A program made the translations under genes and the position numbers. DNA of 64,000 nucleotides, taken from assembly GCA_040506195.1 (NCBI GenBank), contig JBEVXH010000001.1, positions 310,001-374,000 on the forward strand, read 5' to 3'. The stretch comes from Thiodiazotropha sp040506195. GTDB taxonomy: Bacteria > Pseudomonadota > Gammaproteobacteria > Chromatiales > Chromatiaceae. Of this stretch, positions 50,942-59,933 are shown piece after piece. The notes under the pieces were generated by a model that saw nothing but the letters and a program-made list of their open reading frames with translations, was not told the origin of the DNA and did no database searches. The stretch's first letter is position 1. Each line of letters starts with the position of its first letter.

Positions 50942-52006
50942 ATGAATTCCCAACCACTCAACCTTCCCAAGATCGTCGTCCCCGAGCACCCTCAATGGCC
51001 CCCTCTCAGCGGCCAGGAGAGGCAAGCCATCAAGGCCAGGATCAGCAGTAAGCTGGAACAACAAAACGCGGTATTGGTGGCTCACTACTACACCGACGCC
51101 GAACTGCAGGCCCTTGCCGAGGAAACCGGTGGTTGCGTTGCCGACTCCCTTGAGATGGCGCGTTTCGGTACAGTTCAGTCAGCAGATACACTGGTTGTCT
51201 GCGGCGTCAGATTCATGGGCGAGACATCGAAGATCCTGAATCCGGAAAAACGGGTCATCATGCCGGATCTCGGCGCCACCTGTTCCCTTGATCAGGGCTG
51301 CCCAGCCGATCAATTCACCACATTCTGCGATGCTCATCCAGACCATACCGTGGTCGTCTACGCTAACACCAGCGCCGAAGTGAAGGCCCGTTCGGACTGG
51401 GTGGTCACCTCGGGCATTGCTTTACCGATCGTCAAGCACCTGGCAGAACAGGGTAAGAAAATTCTGTGGGGCCCGGATCGACATCTGGGCAGTTATGTAC
51501 AACGGGTCACGGGAACGGAGATGTTGATGTGGCCCGGCTCATGTGTTGTTCATGAAGAATTCAAGGCGGTGGCATTGGAACGCATTCGACGCCTGCACCC
51601 GGATGCAGCGGTATTGGTTCACCCTGAATCCCCTGAAAACGTAATTCAACAGGCTGACGTCATCGGCTCCACCACTGCCTTGATCAAAGCCGTATCGGAG
51701 ATGGAGAATAAGGAGTTCATCGTTGCCACCGACGGTGGCATCTTCTATAAGATGCAGCAGATGGCGCCCGATAAGATACTCATCGAGGCGCCTACCGCCG
51801 GCGAGGGAGCAACCTGTGTCAGCTGCGCCCACTGCCCCTGGATGGGTATGAACTCACTGCAGAACCTGGAACAGGTTCTCGATTCCGGCGGGAATGAAAT
51901 TCACATTGATGAGGCGATCAGAGCACGCGCGGTAATCCCGATTAAGCGAATGCTCGACTTTGCCGCTCAACAGGGCATTGGAATGCAGGACAAAGGAAAC
52001 GCTTGA
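50942..52006 (+). CDS. nadA: Quinolinate synthase
   Basis: Makes quinolinate from iminoaspartate and dihydroxyacetone phosphate with a 4Fe-4S cluster, an NAD precursor step. 354 residues. AVLVAHYYTDAELQALAEE, VVCGVRFMGETSKILNPEK, LGATCSLDQGCPA, VVVYANTSAEVKARSDWVVT, GPDRHLGSYV, CVVHEEF, HPESPENV and TCVSCAHCPWMGMN carry the cluster cysteines. In an operon with the nrtR-like gene. Confidence 0.96.
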   Translation: MNSQPLNLPKIVVPEHPQWPPLSGQERQAIKARISSKLEQQNAVLVAHYYTDAELQALAEETGGCVADSLEMARFGTVQSADTLVVCGVRFMGETSKILNPEKRVIMPDLGATCSLDQGCPADQFTTFCDAHPDHTVVVYANTSAEVKARSDWVVTSGIALPIVKHLAEQGKKILWGPDRHLGSYVQRVTGTEMLMWPGSCVVHEEFKAVALERIRRLHPDAAVLVHPESPENVIQQADVIGSTTALIKAVSEMENKEFIVATDGGIFYKMQQMAPDKILIEAPTAGEGATCVSCAHCPWMGMNSLQNLEQVLDSGGNEIHIDEAIRARAVIPIKRMLDFAAQQGIGMQDKGNA

Positions 52007-52085
52007 AACAGTGAATCACCAGCACAAGTCTTTGATATCGGAGTCATTAACCAGGAAATCAGTTATGCCGCGATCAGCTGCTGTT

Positions 52086-52652
52086 TCACCATGGGGTAAA
52101 TGAGTTCATAAAGTCCATCGGACGCCCCATTTGATTGATGTCGCGGCTCATGAAACCGGTGTTTACAGTCATCGTGCGCATGGCCTGATTCATATCTGCG
52201 ATATTTACCGTCATCAGCCCGATGTTCTGTTTCATGTTACCCACGTCAACCGCGAGCGCACCGATATTGCCATCCATTGTGGCGATATGCTGCTCCATAC
52301 TGCCCACCCGCTCCACCAAGACAGTGATCTGTTCCGTCATAATCTGGATATTCTGTGTCAACTGCCCCATGTGCTTAGACATCGATTGCAGGTTGTCTTC
52401 CATGCGCGGGTCCACCTGTTCCGTTAGTTTGTGCATATCGGTGGTGACGTTGTAGATGAGGTAGAAACCGGACAGTCCGAGCACACCGACAACCACCAGC
52501 ATAGGATAGATCATGCGCTCCCAACGGGACATGCTCTTATCGAAGTTCTTGAAGAAGTTGGTCAGGGTTATCTCAAGCTTGACCATCGCCTTCTGCTCCG
52601 GCGACAGATTCTTGTATTCGGGAGAAAAGGTGCGTGGATCTTTCTCAAACAT
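52086..52652 (-). CDS. Met-rich coiled-coil membrane protein, family member 2
   Basis: 188 residues from MFEKDPRTFSPEYKN. Membrane helix YPMLVVVGVLGLSGFYLIYN (about 52-72), then helical heptads: QSMSKHMGQLTQNIQIMTEQ, VERVGSMEQHIATMDGNIGA, VGNMKQNIGLMTVNIADMNQ, and the C-terminus FMNSFTPW. Shares the start, the W-E-x-x-x-Y-P before the helix and the NSFxPW end with 35823-36344, so the two are paralogues. Alone, convergent with nadA. Function unknown. Confidence 0.75.
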   Translation of the reverse strand: MFEKDPRTFSPEYKNLSPEQKAMVKLEITLTNFFKNFDKSMSRWERMIYPMLVVVGVLGLSGFYLIYNVTTDMHKLTEQVDPRMEDNLQSMSKHMGQLTQNIQIMTEQITVLVERVGSMEQHIATMDGNIGALAVDVGNMKQNIGLMTVNIADMNQAMRTMTVNTGFMSRDINQMGRPMDFMNSFTPW

Positions 52653-52882
52653 AGACTGAATACTGCCTCAAGTTATGAGCAAGCCTCTGATTTTTCCCTA
52701 GAGGGGATCATGCGGTCTGCGATATCTATATTCCATGATATATCAACAATTATAGGTACCACCATACCCCAATAGGGAAGAAACTGCGATTATAGCTGTC
52801 GAATCCTATAGTCAAGTTTGCCTACTCAGTCGGTTAAACTTGAGATTAATCAATTATTACCCGGGCCTCAAGCAAACTAAAC

Positions 52883-53755
52883 ATGTCTGACTTTATTCTC
52901 GATCACGAACTGTCTATCCGGTTAACGGCCTTTTTCTCAGTGTTCGCCATCATGGCGTTGTGGGAGGTCGCCTCACCCTGCCGCAAACTGCGTGTTCCCC
53001 GCTCCCGGCGCTGGTTGGCGAATATCGGTATCGTGATACTGAATACCCTGTTGTTGCGCCTGTTGTTTCCGGCAGCGGCGGTAGGCATGGCGCTGTTCAC
53101 TACACAGGCCCAATGGGGGGTGTTGAACGTCATCGCACTGCCTCCGTGGCTAACTATCATCATTGCCATTCTGATCCTGGATATGGTGATCTACCTGCAG
53201 CATGTGATGGTTCATGCCGTCCCGATGCTCTGGCGCCTGCACCGGGTGCACCATGCGGACCCCGATTATGACCTCACCACCGGGGCGCGTTTTCATCCCA
53301 TTGAGATCATTCTATCGATGCTGATCAAGATTGCGGCCATCGCCGCGCTGGGTCCACCGGTAGTGGCGGTTGTGATATTCGAGGTACTGCTCAACGGCAT
53401 GGCGATGTTCAATCACGCCAACATCAGACTTCCTACCCGTGTCGACAGAGTGTTACGCTGGCTATTCGTGACCCCTGACATGCATCGGGTACACCACTCC
53501 GTGGAGCCTGATGAGACAAACAGTAACTTTGGTTTCAATCTCTCGCTCTGGGACCGCCTGATGGGTACCTATCGTCAGCAACCCAGACTGGGACAGCAAG
53601 CAATGGATATCGGCATCGTATCTCTCAGAGACCCCCGAATAACGACCCGGCTCACGGGAATGCTGATGATCCCTTTTCTTCAGGACAAAGATGTCTACAG
53701 TATCAATAAACGGTCCTGGAAGATTGACAGTGAACCTGGAGACGCACAACAATGA
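52883..53755 (+). CDS. Sterol desaturase/fatty acid hydroxylase family membrane enzyme
   Basis: 290 residues with four hydrophobic helices and the di-iron histidine clusters of the family: QHVMVHAVPMLWRLHRVHHA (HxxxH and HxxHH), FNHANI and MHRVHHS near residue 200. Such enzymes hydroxylate or desaturate lipids using O2. Substrate cannot be told. Overlaps the next gene by 4 nt (ATGA), so the two are coupled. Confidence 0.88.
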   Translation: MSDFILDHELSIRLTAFFSVFAIMALWEVASPCRKLRVPRSRRWLANIGIVILNTLLLRLLFPAAAVGMALFTTQAQWGVLNVIALPPWLTIIIAILILDMVIYLQHVMVHAVPMLWRLHRVHHADPDYDLTTGARFHPIEIILSMLIKIAAIAALGPPVVAVVIFEVLLNGMAMFNHANIRLPTRVDRVLRWLFVTPDMHRVHHSVEPDETNSNFGFNLSLWDRLMGTYRQQPRLGQQAMDIGIVSLRDPRITTRLTGMLMIPFLQDKDVYSINKRSWKIDSEPGDAQQ

Positions 53756-54540
53756 CTGGCGAAATGTATGACGTCTATTTCTCCGGAGCCATTATCAAGG
53801 ATAATGACCCGGCGGAGGTGAAACGTAAAATCGGCGCTATTTTCAAGCTGCAAGGCGACAAACTTGATCGGCTCTTCTGTGGCAAACCGATTCCGATAAA
53901 GAAGAGCGTGGATATGGATCGGGCAATTAAGTTTCGCGTCACTTTTCGCGATGCGGGCGGTTTGGTGGATATCGTACCTGCCGGCGACCCACCTCCCACT
54001 GCCAAACCGACTCAACAACGCCCCCCGGCCGAGCAGGCAAAGGTTGTCACCACCGATTCCCATCAGGCAAGCAGCGAATTGACTTTCGCGGATGGACCCA
54101 TGGAACCACCGGCTGACAGCCATTCGGATACTCCGCCCATCGCCGTTCCGGACTATGAACTCTCATCGGCACAAGGTTTCGACCTGAGCGACTGCGCACC
54201 GTCAGTGGAGGCTGTGGAGATTCCCGATATCAGCTCGCTGGACATGGACAAACCCGGTATCACGCTGGATGAATCCCCGGAACCAGAGTCTCTCGAAATC
54301 GATACATCCTCATTGGAATTGGATAAACCGGGAGCGACCTTGATTGAAGAATCGCCCCCTGAACCGGCCAGAATTGACACAGCAGCTTTTAGTATGGCGC
54401 CAGCCAACCAGGGCAGCCTGGAAGATTGCCAGACACCCGTTAAACCCGCACCCATCCCAAACATCGATCACTTGAAGGTGGTACAGCCCGAACAGACTCC
54501 ATCCGAAGGCAAGGCGAAATTTGATATCTCAGACGATTAA
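53752..54540 (+). CDS. Hypothetical protein with acidic tandem repeat
   Basis: 262 residues, no membrane segment. The N-terminus (about 1-75) is a compact domain (YDVYFSGAIIKDNDPAEVKR, FKLQGDKLDRLFCGKPIPIK) of a type I have seen at the start of other proteobacterial membrane proteins, unnamed. The rest is disordered, Pro/Glu/Ser-rich, with two ~24-residue repeats (SSLDMDKPGITLDESPEPES and SSLELDKPGATLIEESPPEP). Translationally coupled to the desaturase-family gene upstream. Confidence 0.7.
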   Translation: MTGEMYDVYFSGAIIKDNDPAEVKRKIGAIFKLQGDKLDRLFCGKPIPIKKSVDMDRAIKFRVTFRDAGGLVDIVPAGDPPPTAKPTQQRPPAEQAKVVTTDSHQASSELTFADGPMEPPADSHSDTPPIAVPDYELSSAQGFDLSDCAPSVEAVEIPDISSLDMDKPGITLDESPEPESLEIDTSSLELDKPGATLIEESPPEPARIDTAAFSMAPANQGSLEDCQTPVKPAPIPNIDHLKVVQPEQTPSEGKAKFDISDD

Positions 54541-54555
54541 TCGAAGGGGCAGGCC

Positions 54556-55470
54556 CTAGAAGCCGAGATAGCTCTCCAGGGAGGAGCGGGTCGCTTCGGA
54601 AAATCCAGCGTCTTCACCATCAAGGGGACGGCCTGTATCAAGAATCCCCTCCATGGCGCCAAAGGTACGCTCCGCATAGAAACGCAGTAACAGGCGCTCT
54701 TCATCATCACTCAACCAGAGAACCACCTTGTTAGCCCTTTTGCCATTCTCAGGGTCAATCTCCCACAACCTGACCTTGAAGGCAGGTCGGTTCCAGCCGG
54801 CTCTCACCAACCGTTCCTGACCCACCTTGATATGATATGCATTGAGTTTCTCTCCATTGAATGTGGAGAAATCAAGCTGGGTGCCCGATTTCAGCGACAT
54901 ACCGCGAAGACGGTGCAGAAAGCTGATGTAATCCAATGCCTCGCCGCCATCAAAGGCAACGCGATGGGTCTGCAATAATTTTTCCCATTGCTCATCAGGT
55001 AGCTCTGTAATCTGTTTTAAGCTTACCGGAGGTTTGTCTGCCTCCTCGCTACCCGATTTGCCGGATTGGTAGTTATAGGCCTCGCCCTGGGTATGATCGA
55101 ACCACATCAGCGCCTCTTTCTGCTCCCTTGTTTTCAGGGATTTAACTGCCACGAGAGGGTAGAGTTTGTGAGCATCCAGCCAGCTGCGATAGGTCAATCT
55201 TACAGGATAGAGCATCTCAGCCTTACGGTAGGGCTCCGTGGTGAGCTGCAGGTTGGTGACATAGGCTGGATTGTCATCCACATGTCCCATCTTGCGCTCC
55301 ACCGCCATGGTCATTTTCGCGATGTCCAGTTCCACGAAACCTGTCACCACGCCGCGAAATTTCAGCGTATATTCAAGATATTCCCCAAGCACCGGCGCCT
55401 TCGCCGCTGCTGATGATCCAGCGAGTATCAGCCCTAAGAGGAGAATTAGGGCTTCAATTCGCACGATCAT
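54556..55470 (-). CDS. DUF3108-family exported protein
   Basis: 304 residues. Signal peptide (ALILLLGLILAGSSAAA), then GEYLEYTLKFRGVVTGFVEL and, near the end, VVLWLSDDEERLLLRFYAER, the pattern of DUF3108. Function is not known; family members are periplasmic. Convergent with the acidic-repeat gene (15 nt). Confidence 0.78.
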   Translation of the reverse strand: MIVRIEALILLLGLILAGSSAAAKAPVLGEYLEYTLKFRGVVTGFVELDIAKMTMAVERKMGHVDDNPAYVTNLQLTTEPYRKAEMLYPVRLTYRSWLDAHKLYPLVAVKSLKTREQKEALMWFDHTQGEAYNYQSGKSGSEEADKPPVSLKQITELPDEQWEKLLQTHRVAFDGGEALDYISFLHRLRGMSLKSGTQLDFSTFNGEKLNAYHIKVGQERLVRAGWNRPAFKVRLWEIDPENGKRANKVVLWLSDDEERLLLRFYAERTFGAMEGILDTGRPLDGEDAGFSEATRSSLESYLGF

Positions 55471-55604
55471 CTTTCAATCCCCTGAGCATTATTCACTTGG
55501 CTATACTCTGCAATAGTCTGTTGGCACGTTTCTGGCATTATCCCTTATAAATGCTGAATCGCAGCTGAATGCGTCAAATTTTTGTCTCTAGAGGAGTCGG
55601 TATC

Positions 55605-55964
55605 ATGATCAACCCCGTCAACAGCGACAGACCCATCAACACATCAACGGATCAGTCGGGTAGATCACACACTAGCCAGAAACCAGTGGAGGCATCGGTA
55701 CAATCAACGACTCAGCAAACACAGGCGACGCAAGCAGACAGCGCCGCAGCAGTTGAGGTCGATCAGGCGCGTAGGCTCTTCGATATCGAGAATAACCGCG
55801 CTCAGGCCTCGGAGAACACCTTGAACACGCCTGAACAGGCCCGCTCACTACTCGAAAGCATAGTGCAACAAATATCGACCACGCCAGTAACGGCCGCCGA
55901 GGCGCAGGCCGGCAAGGCATCTGCAGATCCCATTTCGGGCGTTCTGCAAAGTGCCCCTGCATAG
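55605..55964 (+). CDS. Small hypothetical protein
   Basis: 119 residues from ATG 55605, with AGAGGAG upstream; an in-frame ATG at 55569 is less likely. Very Gln/Ser/Thr/Ala-rich and polar, no signal or membrane segment. A helical part (DQARRLFDIENNRAQASENT, PEQARSLLESIVQQIST) suggests a short coiled coil. Not recognised. Stands alone. Confidence 0.6.
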   Translation: MINPVNSDRPINTSTDQSGRSHTSQKPVEASVQSTTQQTQATQADSAAAVEVDQARRLFDIENNRAQASENTLNTPEQARSLLESIVQQISTTPVTAAEAQAGKASADPISGVLQSAPA

Positions 55965-56004
55965 GCTCTGCATTACCCTGACGGGATTGAAACTGACGCT
56001 GCCC

Positions 56005-56733
56005 CTATAGATCCTGTGAACCCGGCGGGGGTTCCAACAAATTTTCAGCTACGGCCTGCTTGAGACGGGAAATCTCCTGATTCGGCCCGATAACCACCAA
56101 AATATCCCCAGCATGCAACCGGTGCGATACACCGCTGTTGGCAAAGATCAGTTGATTCCCCAACTCCAGGTCGACCACCCCGGTGATAATCAGATTGAAC
56201 TGTTTTTCCAGCTGCAGATCGTTCAATGCCACCCCCGACAATCTGGAATCTTCGGGCATCTCAATCTCGGCTATGTCGATATGCTTGCCGAATAGTGAGC
56301 TTTCGAGCATTTCTACCAGATAGGGCCTGGCGATGCGTTCATGTACACGGTGGCCACTAATTTCGTACGGATCGATCACTTTTGTCGCGCCCGCCGCTTT
56401 TAAACGCTCCCCGGACGCAGCTGACTCGCAAACACAGACAATCTTGAGATCGGGATCGATGGATCTGGCGGACAGCGTCAGAAAAAGATTGTTCGGTTCT
56501 TGGGAGAAAAGACAGAATATCGTCTTTACCCATCTGCCTATGCCGATTTCACGCAGCTTGTCATCATTCTTGAAATCGACCACTGCGGCCTGCATTCCCT
56601 TTGCCAGCAGCGCCCCGACTTCATTCAGATCGTTGCTGTAGAGGTATGCCTCGACACCACGTTCCGCCAGTTGCATGGCGACCTCATGACCCAGTGCACC
56701 GCAACCGAATATCAGGGTGTCGAGCCGACTCAT
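56005..56733 (-). CDS. TrkA-N/TrkA-C (RCK) domain K+ regulatory protein
   Basis: About 242 residues. An NAD-binding Rossmann domain (LDTLIFGCGALGHEVAMQLA) followed by a TrkA-C domain (about 145-235; SSLFGKHIDIAEIEMPEDSR, LHAGDILVVIGPNQEI). Regulates K+ flow, presumably with the channel encoded just upstream: its ATG overlaps the TGA of that gene (TGATG). The in-frame GTG-like start further up is not needed. Confidence 0.88.
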   Translation of the reverse strand: MSRLDTLIFGCGALGHEVAMQLAERGVEAYLYSNDLNEVGALLAKGMQAAVVDFKNDDKLREIGIGRWVKTIFCLFSQEPNNLFLTLSARSIDPDLKIVCVCESAASGERLKAAGATKVIDPYEISGHRVHERIARPYLVEMLESSLFGKHIDIAEIEMPEDSRLSGVALNDLQLEKQFNLIITGVVDLELGNQLIFANSGVSHRLHAGDILVVIGPNQEISRLKQAVAENLLEPPPGSQDL

Positions 56734-58325
56734 CAGAGCGTCCCCCTTTCGAGACAATCACGAAAGTGAACCACGCTGTATTCGTGTCCCATCAATACAA
56801 GCAGATCATCCTTTTTGAGCGTGAAAGTTTCTTTGGGATTAAAGAAGAAACAACTCCCTTGCAGGTCATAGTAGGCATGCTCTTCAGCCGTGCCGCATCC
56901 CGCTTCGCGTATCACACCAAAGGGTGTCAGTTTGCGGTGCCTGAAATCGATACTATCAATGCGTCGCCCGACCAATACACTCTCCTGCTTGACACGCACT
57001 GCCTCAATTCCTTCCGGAGATTGGCCGGTCAGCAATCCGTAAATGGCCTCGAAAGCGACCGGTTGCCCGGCGTACTCGGCTGCGATCAAACCGAACACCT
57101 GATTGGGTGCGACGCAATAGTCGGCACCGGCACGGTAGAGTTTGGATAGATTTTCCCGATGGTTGGCGCGGGAGATGATTTCGATGTTTGGATTCAACTG
57201 CTTTGCGGAAAGGGTGATATATACATTGACCACATCATCCCCGGTAAGACATAGCAACCGCTTTATACGCTTTTCGATTCCCAGACTTGATAACAACTCG
57301 GTATCTTCTCCATCTCCGACCACCGCCAGGTGGCCGCGCTGTTTGGCGATGAGCGCATTCTCATGCAGCGGATCAACCACGATAAAGGCGCGCTTGTCCC
57401 CTGCCATGCGTTCCGCAACCACCTGTCCTACCCGCCCAAAACCGCAGATCAGAGTGTCGATACGTTTACGTTCAACCTCGGAATAGATCCGATGGGCGCG
57501 GATTTCGTCAATCTTCTCGCCAAAGGCGGAGACGATGATGGAGGTGAAAAACGAGATCACACCCAATCCGGCGATGATCAGCACCAGGGTGACGACCCGT
57601 CCTTCGGTGGTGTGCGGTGTTATGTCACCATACCCAACCGTTGACATAGTCACCAGAGCCCAATAGACACTGTCGAAAAAACCTGTTATCTGGGCGTCCT
57701 GCTGATCGGCCTCAAAGAAGAATATTGCGGTGGCGGCGGTGAAGGTGATGAAGGCCATAAAGATAAACAGCGTCACCAGTTCGATCCGTTTCTCGGAAAG
57801 CACCTTGACGAACTCACTGATACTGCGGGTATAGCGGAACAGCTTGAAAAGACGAAACAGCAAGAAGATACGCAGAAACCGCAATGGCCGGTAGCTGGGA
57901 ATGATCGCCAGCAGATCGATAATCGCCAGTGGTTGAACGACATATCTGATTTTTTCCAGAAAAGCCCGCCAAAGTGCGGGCCAGACCCGGAAGGGCTGAT
58001 TGATGAACTCGGCACGCTCGTAGCGCTCAAGTATCACTTTGTGGCTGTCATTGAAAATCCAGAAACGCAACAGATATTCGATGATGAATATCCCGACCGC
58101 AATCATCTCGAACAGATCAGCAAACATACCCAGGTCATGCTTGACCTCATAGATCAGCATCCATACCGTGGTCAAAACAAGCAGGATCATGAAGATATCG
58201 AAATAGGGACGAATCGGCGCGCGGGGATTCTCCAACAGATTGTACACTGTTTGTTTCAGCCCGGTGTAACGGGCGGAACCCTGCATGGCATAACACTGTT
58301 TTATGACGCGATGGGAGAATGACAT
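56733..58325 (-). CDS. Voltage-gated-type K+ channel with RCK domains
   Basis: 530 residues. Six membrane helices (about 45-280) with an arginine-bearing S4-like segment (LRFLRIFLLFRLFKLFRYTR), the pore and selectivity filter TMSTVGYGD, then an RCK (TrkA-N) domain (IDTLICGFGRVGQVVAERMA; GDGEDTELLSSLGI) and a TrkA-C part. It is a ligand- and perhaps voltage-gated potassium channel of the inner membrane. Coupled to the RCK protein that follows. Confidence 0.9.
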   Translation of the reverse strand: MSFSHRVIKQCYAMQGSARYTGLKQTVYNLLENPRAPIRPYFDIFMILLVLTTVWMLIYEVKHDLGMFADLFEMIAVGIFIIEYLLRFWIFNDSHKVILERYERAEFINQPFRVWPALWRAFLEKIRYVVQPLAIIDLLAIIPSYRPLRFLRIFLLFRLFKLFRYTRSISEFVKVLSEKRIELVTLFIFMAFITFTAATAIFFFEADQQDAQITGFFDSVYWALVTMSTVGYGDITPHTTEGRVVTLVLIIAGLGVISFFTSIIVSAFGEKIDEIRAHRIYSEVERKRIDTLICGFGRVGQVVAERMAGDKRAFIVVDPLHENALIAKQRGHLAVVGDGEDTELLSSLGIEKRIKRLLCLTGDDVVNVYITLSAKQLNPNIEIISRANHRENLSKLYRAGADYCVAPNQVFGLIAAEYAGQPVAFEAIYGLLTGQSPEGIEAVRVKQESVLVGRRIDSIDFRHRKLTPFGVIREAGCGTAEEHAYYDLQGSCFFFNPKETFTLKKDDLLVLMGHEYSVVHFRDCLERGTL

Positions 58326-58470
58326 CTGATGGAGCTACTCACCGATTACCAATTTTCGTTAGCTGCCCGAATCCACCAGGACCCTGGCGGGTTGCCGGCC
58401 AGTGTTTACAGACCCTAAGCTTCTGGCTCTTTATCGGCAGATCTGAAAAAACCTGGAGCGAGCACATACC

Positions 58471-58863
58471 TCACGGGCTTTGCCGGGAAGCCGATTCCAG
58501 TTCGATGCGTTCATTGTTGGCCACACTGACCTCCCTGCCGTCCAGGGTGACGAAATAGCGCTCTTCGATGTCGCCGCGCCTCGCCTGGTAACTGACACTT
58601 CTCCCCGTCTGGGTATCGACCACGATTACAGTGACTACGCGGGTGGAATCCTGCCACTGCACGAAGAGATAGGCACCACTACCCGCCAACAGCATAGCCA
58701 ACAGCGCATAAGCCCCCCATTTGAGCAGGGGATTCGTACCGTGTCTTGCCGCAACATCAGGCTGGCTGTCATGGATAATGGCCTGTACGCGTTGTTGTCT
58801 GTTCTTAACCACCAACCAGGCAATGGCTATAACCGTAAGGGTGAGAATCAGTTTTGCTATCAT
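58471..58863 (-). CDS. Small two-helix membrane protein
   Basis: 130 residues. Two membrane helices (about 3-19, KLILTLTVIAIAWLVV, and about 50-70, GAYALLAMLLAGSGAYLFVQ), then a soluble C-terminus (TVIVVDTQTGRSVSYQARRG, DGREVSVANNERIEL). Not recognised. Divergent from the ankyrin lipoprotein gene. Confidence 0.7.
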   Translation of the reverse strand: MIAKLILTLTVIAIAWLVVKNRQQRVQAIIHDSQPDVAARHGTNPLLKWGAYALLAMLLAGSGAYLFVQWQDSTRVVTVIVVDTQTGRSVSYQARRGDIEERYFVTLDGREVSVANNERIELESASRQSP

Positions 58864-58956
58864 GGCGGCTAAACCCTATCACGTGCCCGCCGTCAGGCCA
58901 ATCATCGACAGTCTTTGCTTGCAGCTTTGGTAGAGAACGATTTACTATCTTCCACT

Positions 58957-59604
58957 ATGTTCAACAGATTCAACCTCATCAGTATCATCTGCCTATCCAC
59001 GCTTATCGGCTGCAGCCAGCCCAGCGAACCCACTATCACCCTCGCGCGCGCTGTCCAGATCGGTGATATCGATCAACTGGAACGCAATATCCATTGGAAT
59101 GCCGACATCAACAAACCTGGACCGGAGGGAATGACGCCACTGCATGTTGCGGCGACAAAGGGGAGCCTGGTGATGACCAAAATTCTGGTCAAAAACGGCG
59201 CTGATCTTGAGGTTACCGACCCTCATGGCCACACACCACTGCTTAAAGCACTGATTGCACGCAACACCATTGTTGCGGAATATCTATTCAAAAGCGGCGC
59301 AAAACTCGACCCGAATGCCGCATTGCACGAAACCGCAAAACTGGGCAGCGCTGATCGTGACGTGATCGGATTCCTGTTACGCCGGGGCGCAACACTTGAT
59401 AATACGGATACAGACGGCAATACTCCCCTCCATTCGGCGATTCTCAATGATCAGCGGGTGGTGGCAAAATATCTCATCAACCGTGGAGCAAGCCTGGATA
59501 TACGCAATCGTGCGGGAATGAGCCCGCTGGCGCTTGCCATTGAGCGGAAAAATCGGGATATCGAAAGAATTTTAAGGCAATTCGGTGCGAGTGAAGCGCG
59601 CTGA
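58957..59604 (+). CDS. Ankyrin-repeat lipoprotein
   Basis: About 215 residues. ATG 58957 gives a lipoprotein signal (NLISIICLSTLIGC); an in-frame ATG at 58915 is less likely. Five or so ankyrin repeats: GMTPLHVAATKGSLVMTKIL, GHTPLLKALIARNTIVAEYL, NTPLHSAILNDQRVVAKYL, MSPLALAIERKNRDIERIL. Probably a protein-binding scaffold in the periplasm. Followed at 59646 by a small gene. Confidence 0.85.
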   Translation: MFNRFNLISIICLSTLIGCSQPSEPTITLARAVQIGDIDQLERNIHWNADINKPGPEGMTPLHVAATKGSLVMTKILVKNGADLEVTDPHGHTPLLKALIARNTIVAEYLFKSGAKLDPNAALHETAKLGSADRDVIGFLLRRGATLDNTDTDGNTPLHSAILNDQRVVAKYLINRGASLDIRNRAGMSPLALAIERKNRDIERILRQFGASEAR

Positions 59605-59645
59605 ACACAAGTCATCCACCGTTACATTTAGGAACAGTATTTCAA

Positions 59646-59930
59646 ATGGCATCAACACCCGAAGAACTCAGTGTCACCTACTCGGAGGACGGCATCGATG
59701 TCGTCAAGGAGCTGGACAAAGTCGTACTCTCCAAGGGAGCATGGACAACCATCATATTTCGTTATCAGGATTGGGACAGAGCCAAGCAGCAGTACGGCGC
59801 AGACAAATATACCATCCGCCGCTACCAGAAACGTAGCGGGGAATATATGCAAAAGAGTAAATTCAATATTTCCAGCAAGGATCAAGCGAAAGGAATAATC
59901 GAAGCCTTGCGGAGCTGGATCGATGAATAA
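59646..59930 (+). CDS. Small conserved hypothetical (possible PC4/Whirly-like fold)
   Basis: 94 residues, no signal. The core LSKGAWTTIIFRYQDWDRAK and YTIRRYQKRSGEYMQKSKFN, SSKDQAKGIIEALRSWI has the order of beta strands and a final helix seen in PC4-like single-strand nucleic-acid-binding proteins; this is a weak guess. 41 nt after the ankyrin gene. Convergent with exonuclease I. Confidence 0.65.
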   Translation: MASTPEELSVTYSEDGIDVVKELDKVVLSKGAWTTIIFRYQDWDRAKQQYGADKYTIRRYQKRSGEYMQKSKFNISSKDQAKGIIEALRSWIDE

Positions 59931-59933
59931 GCA

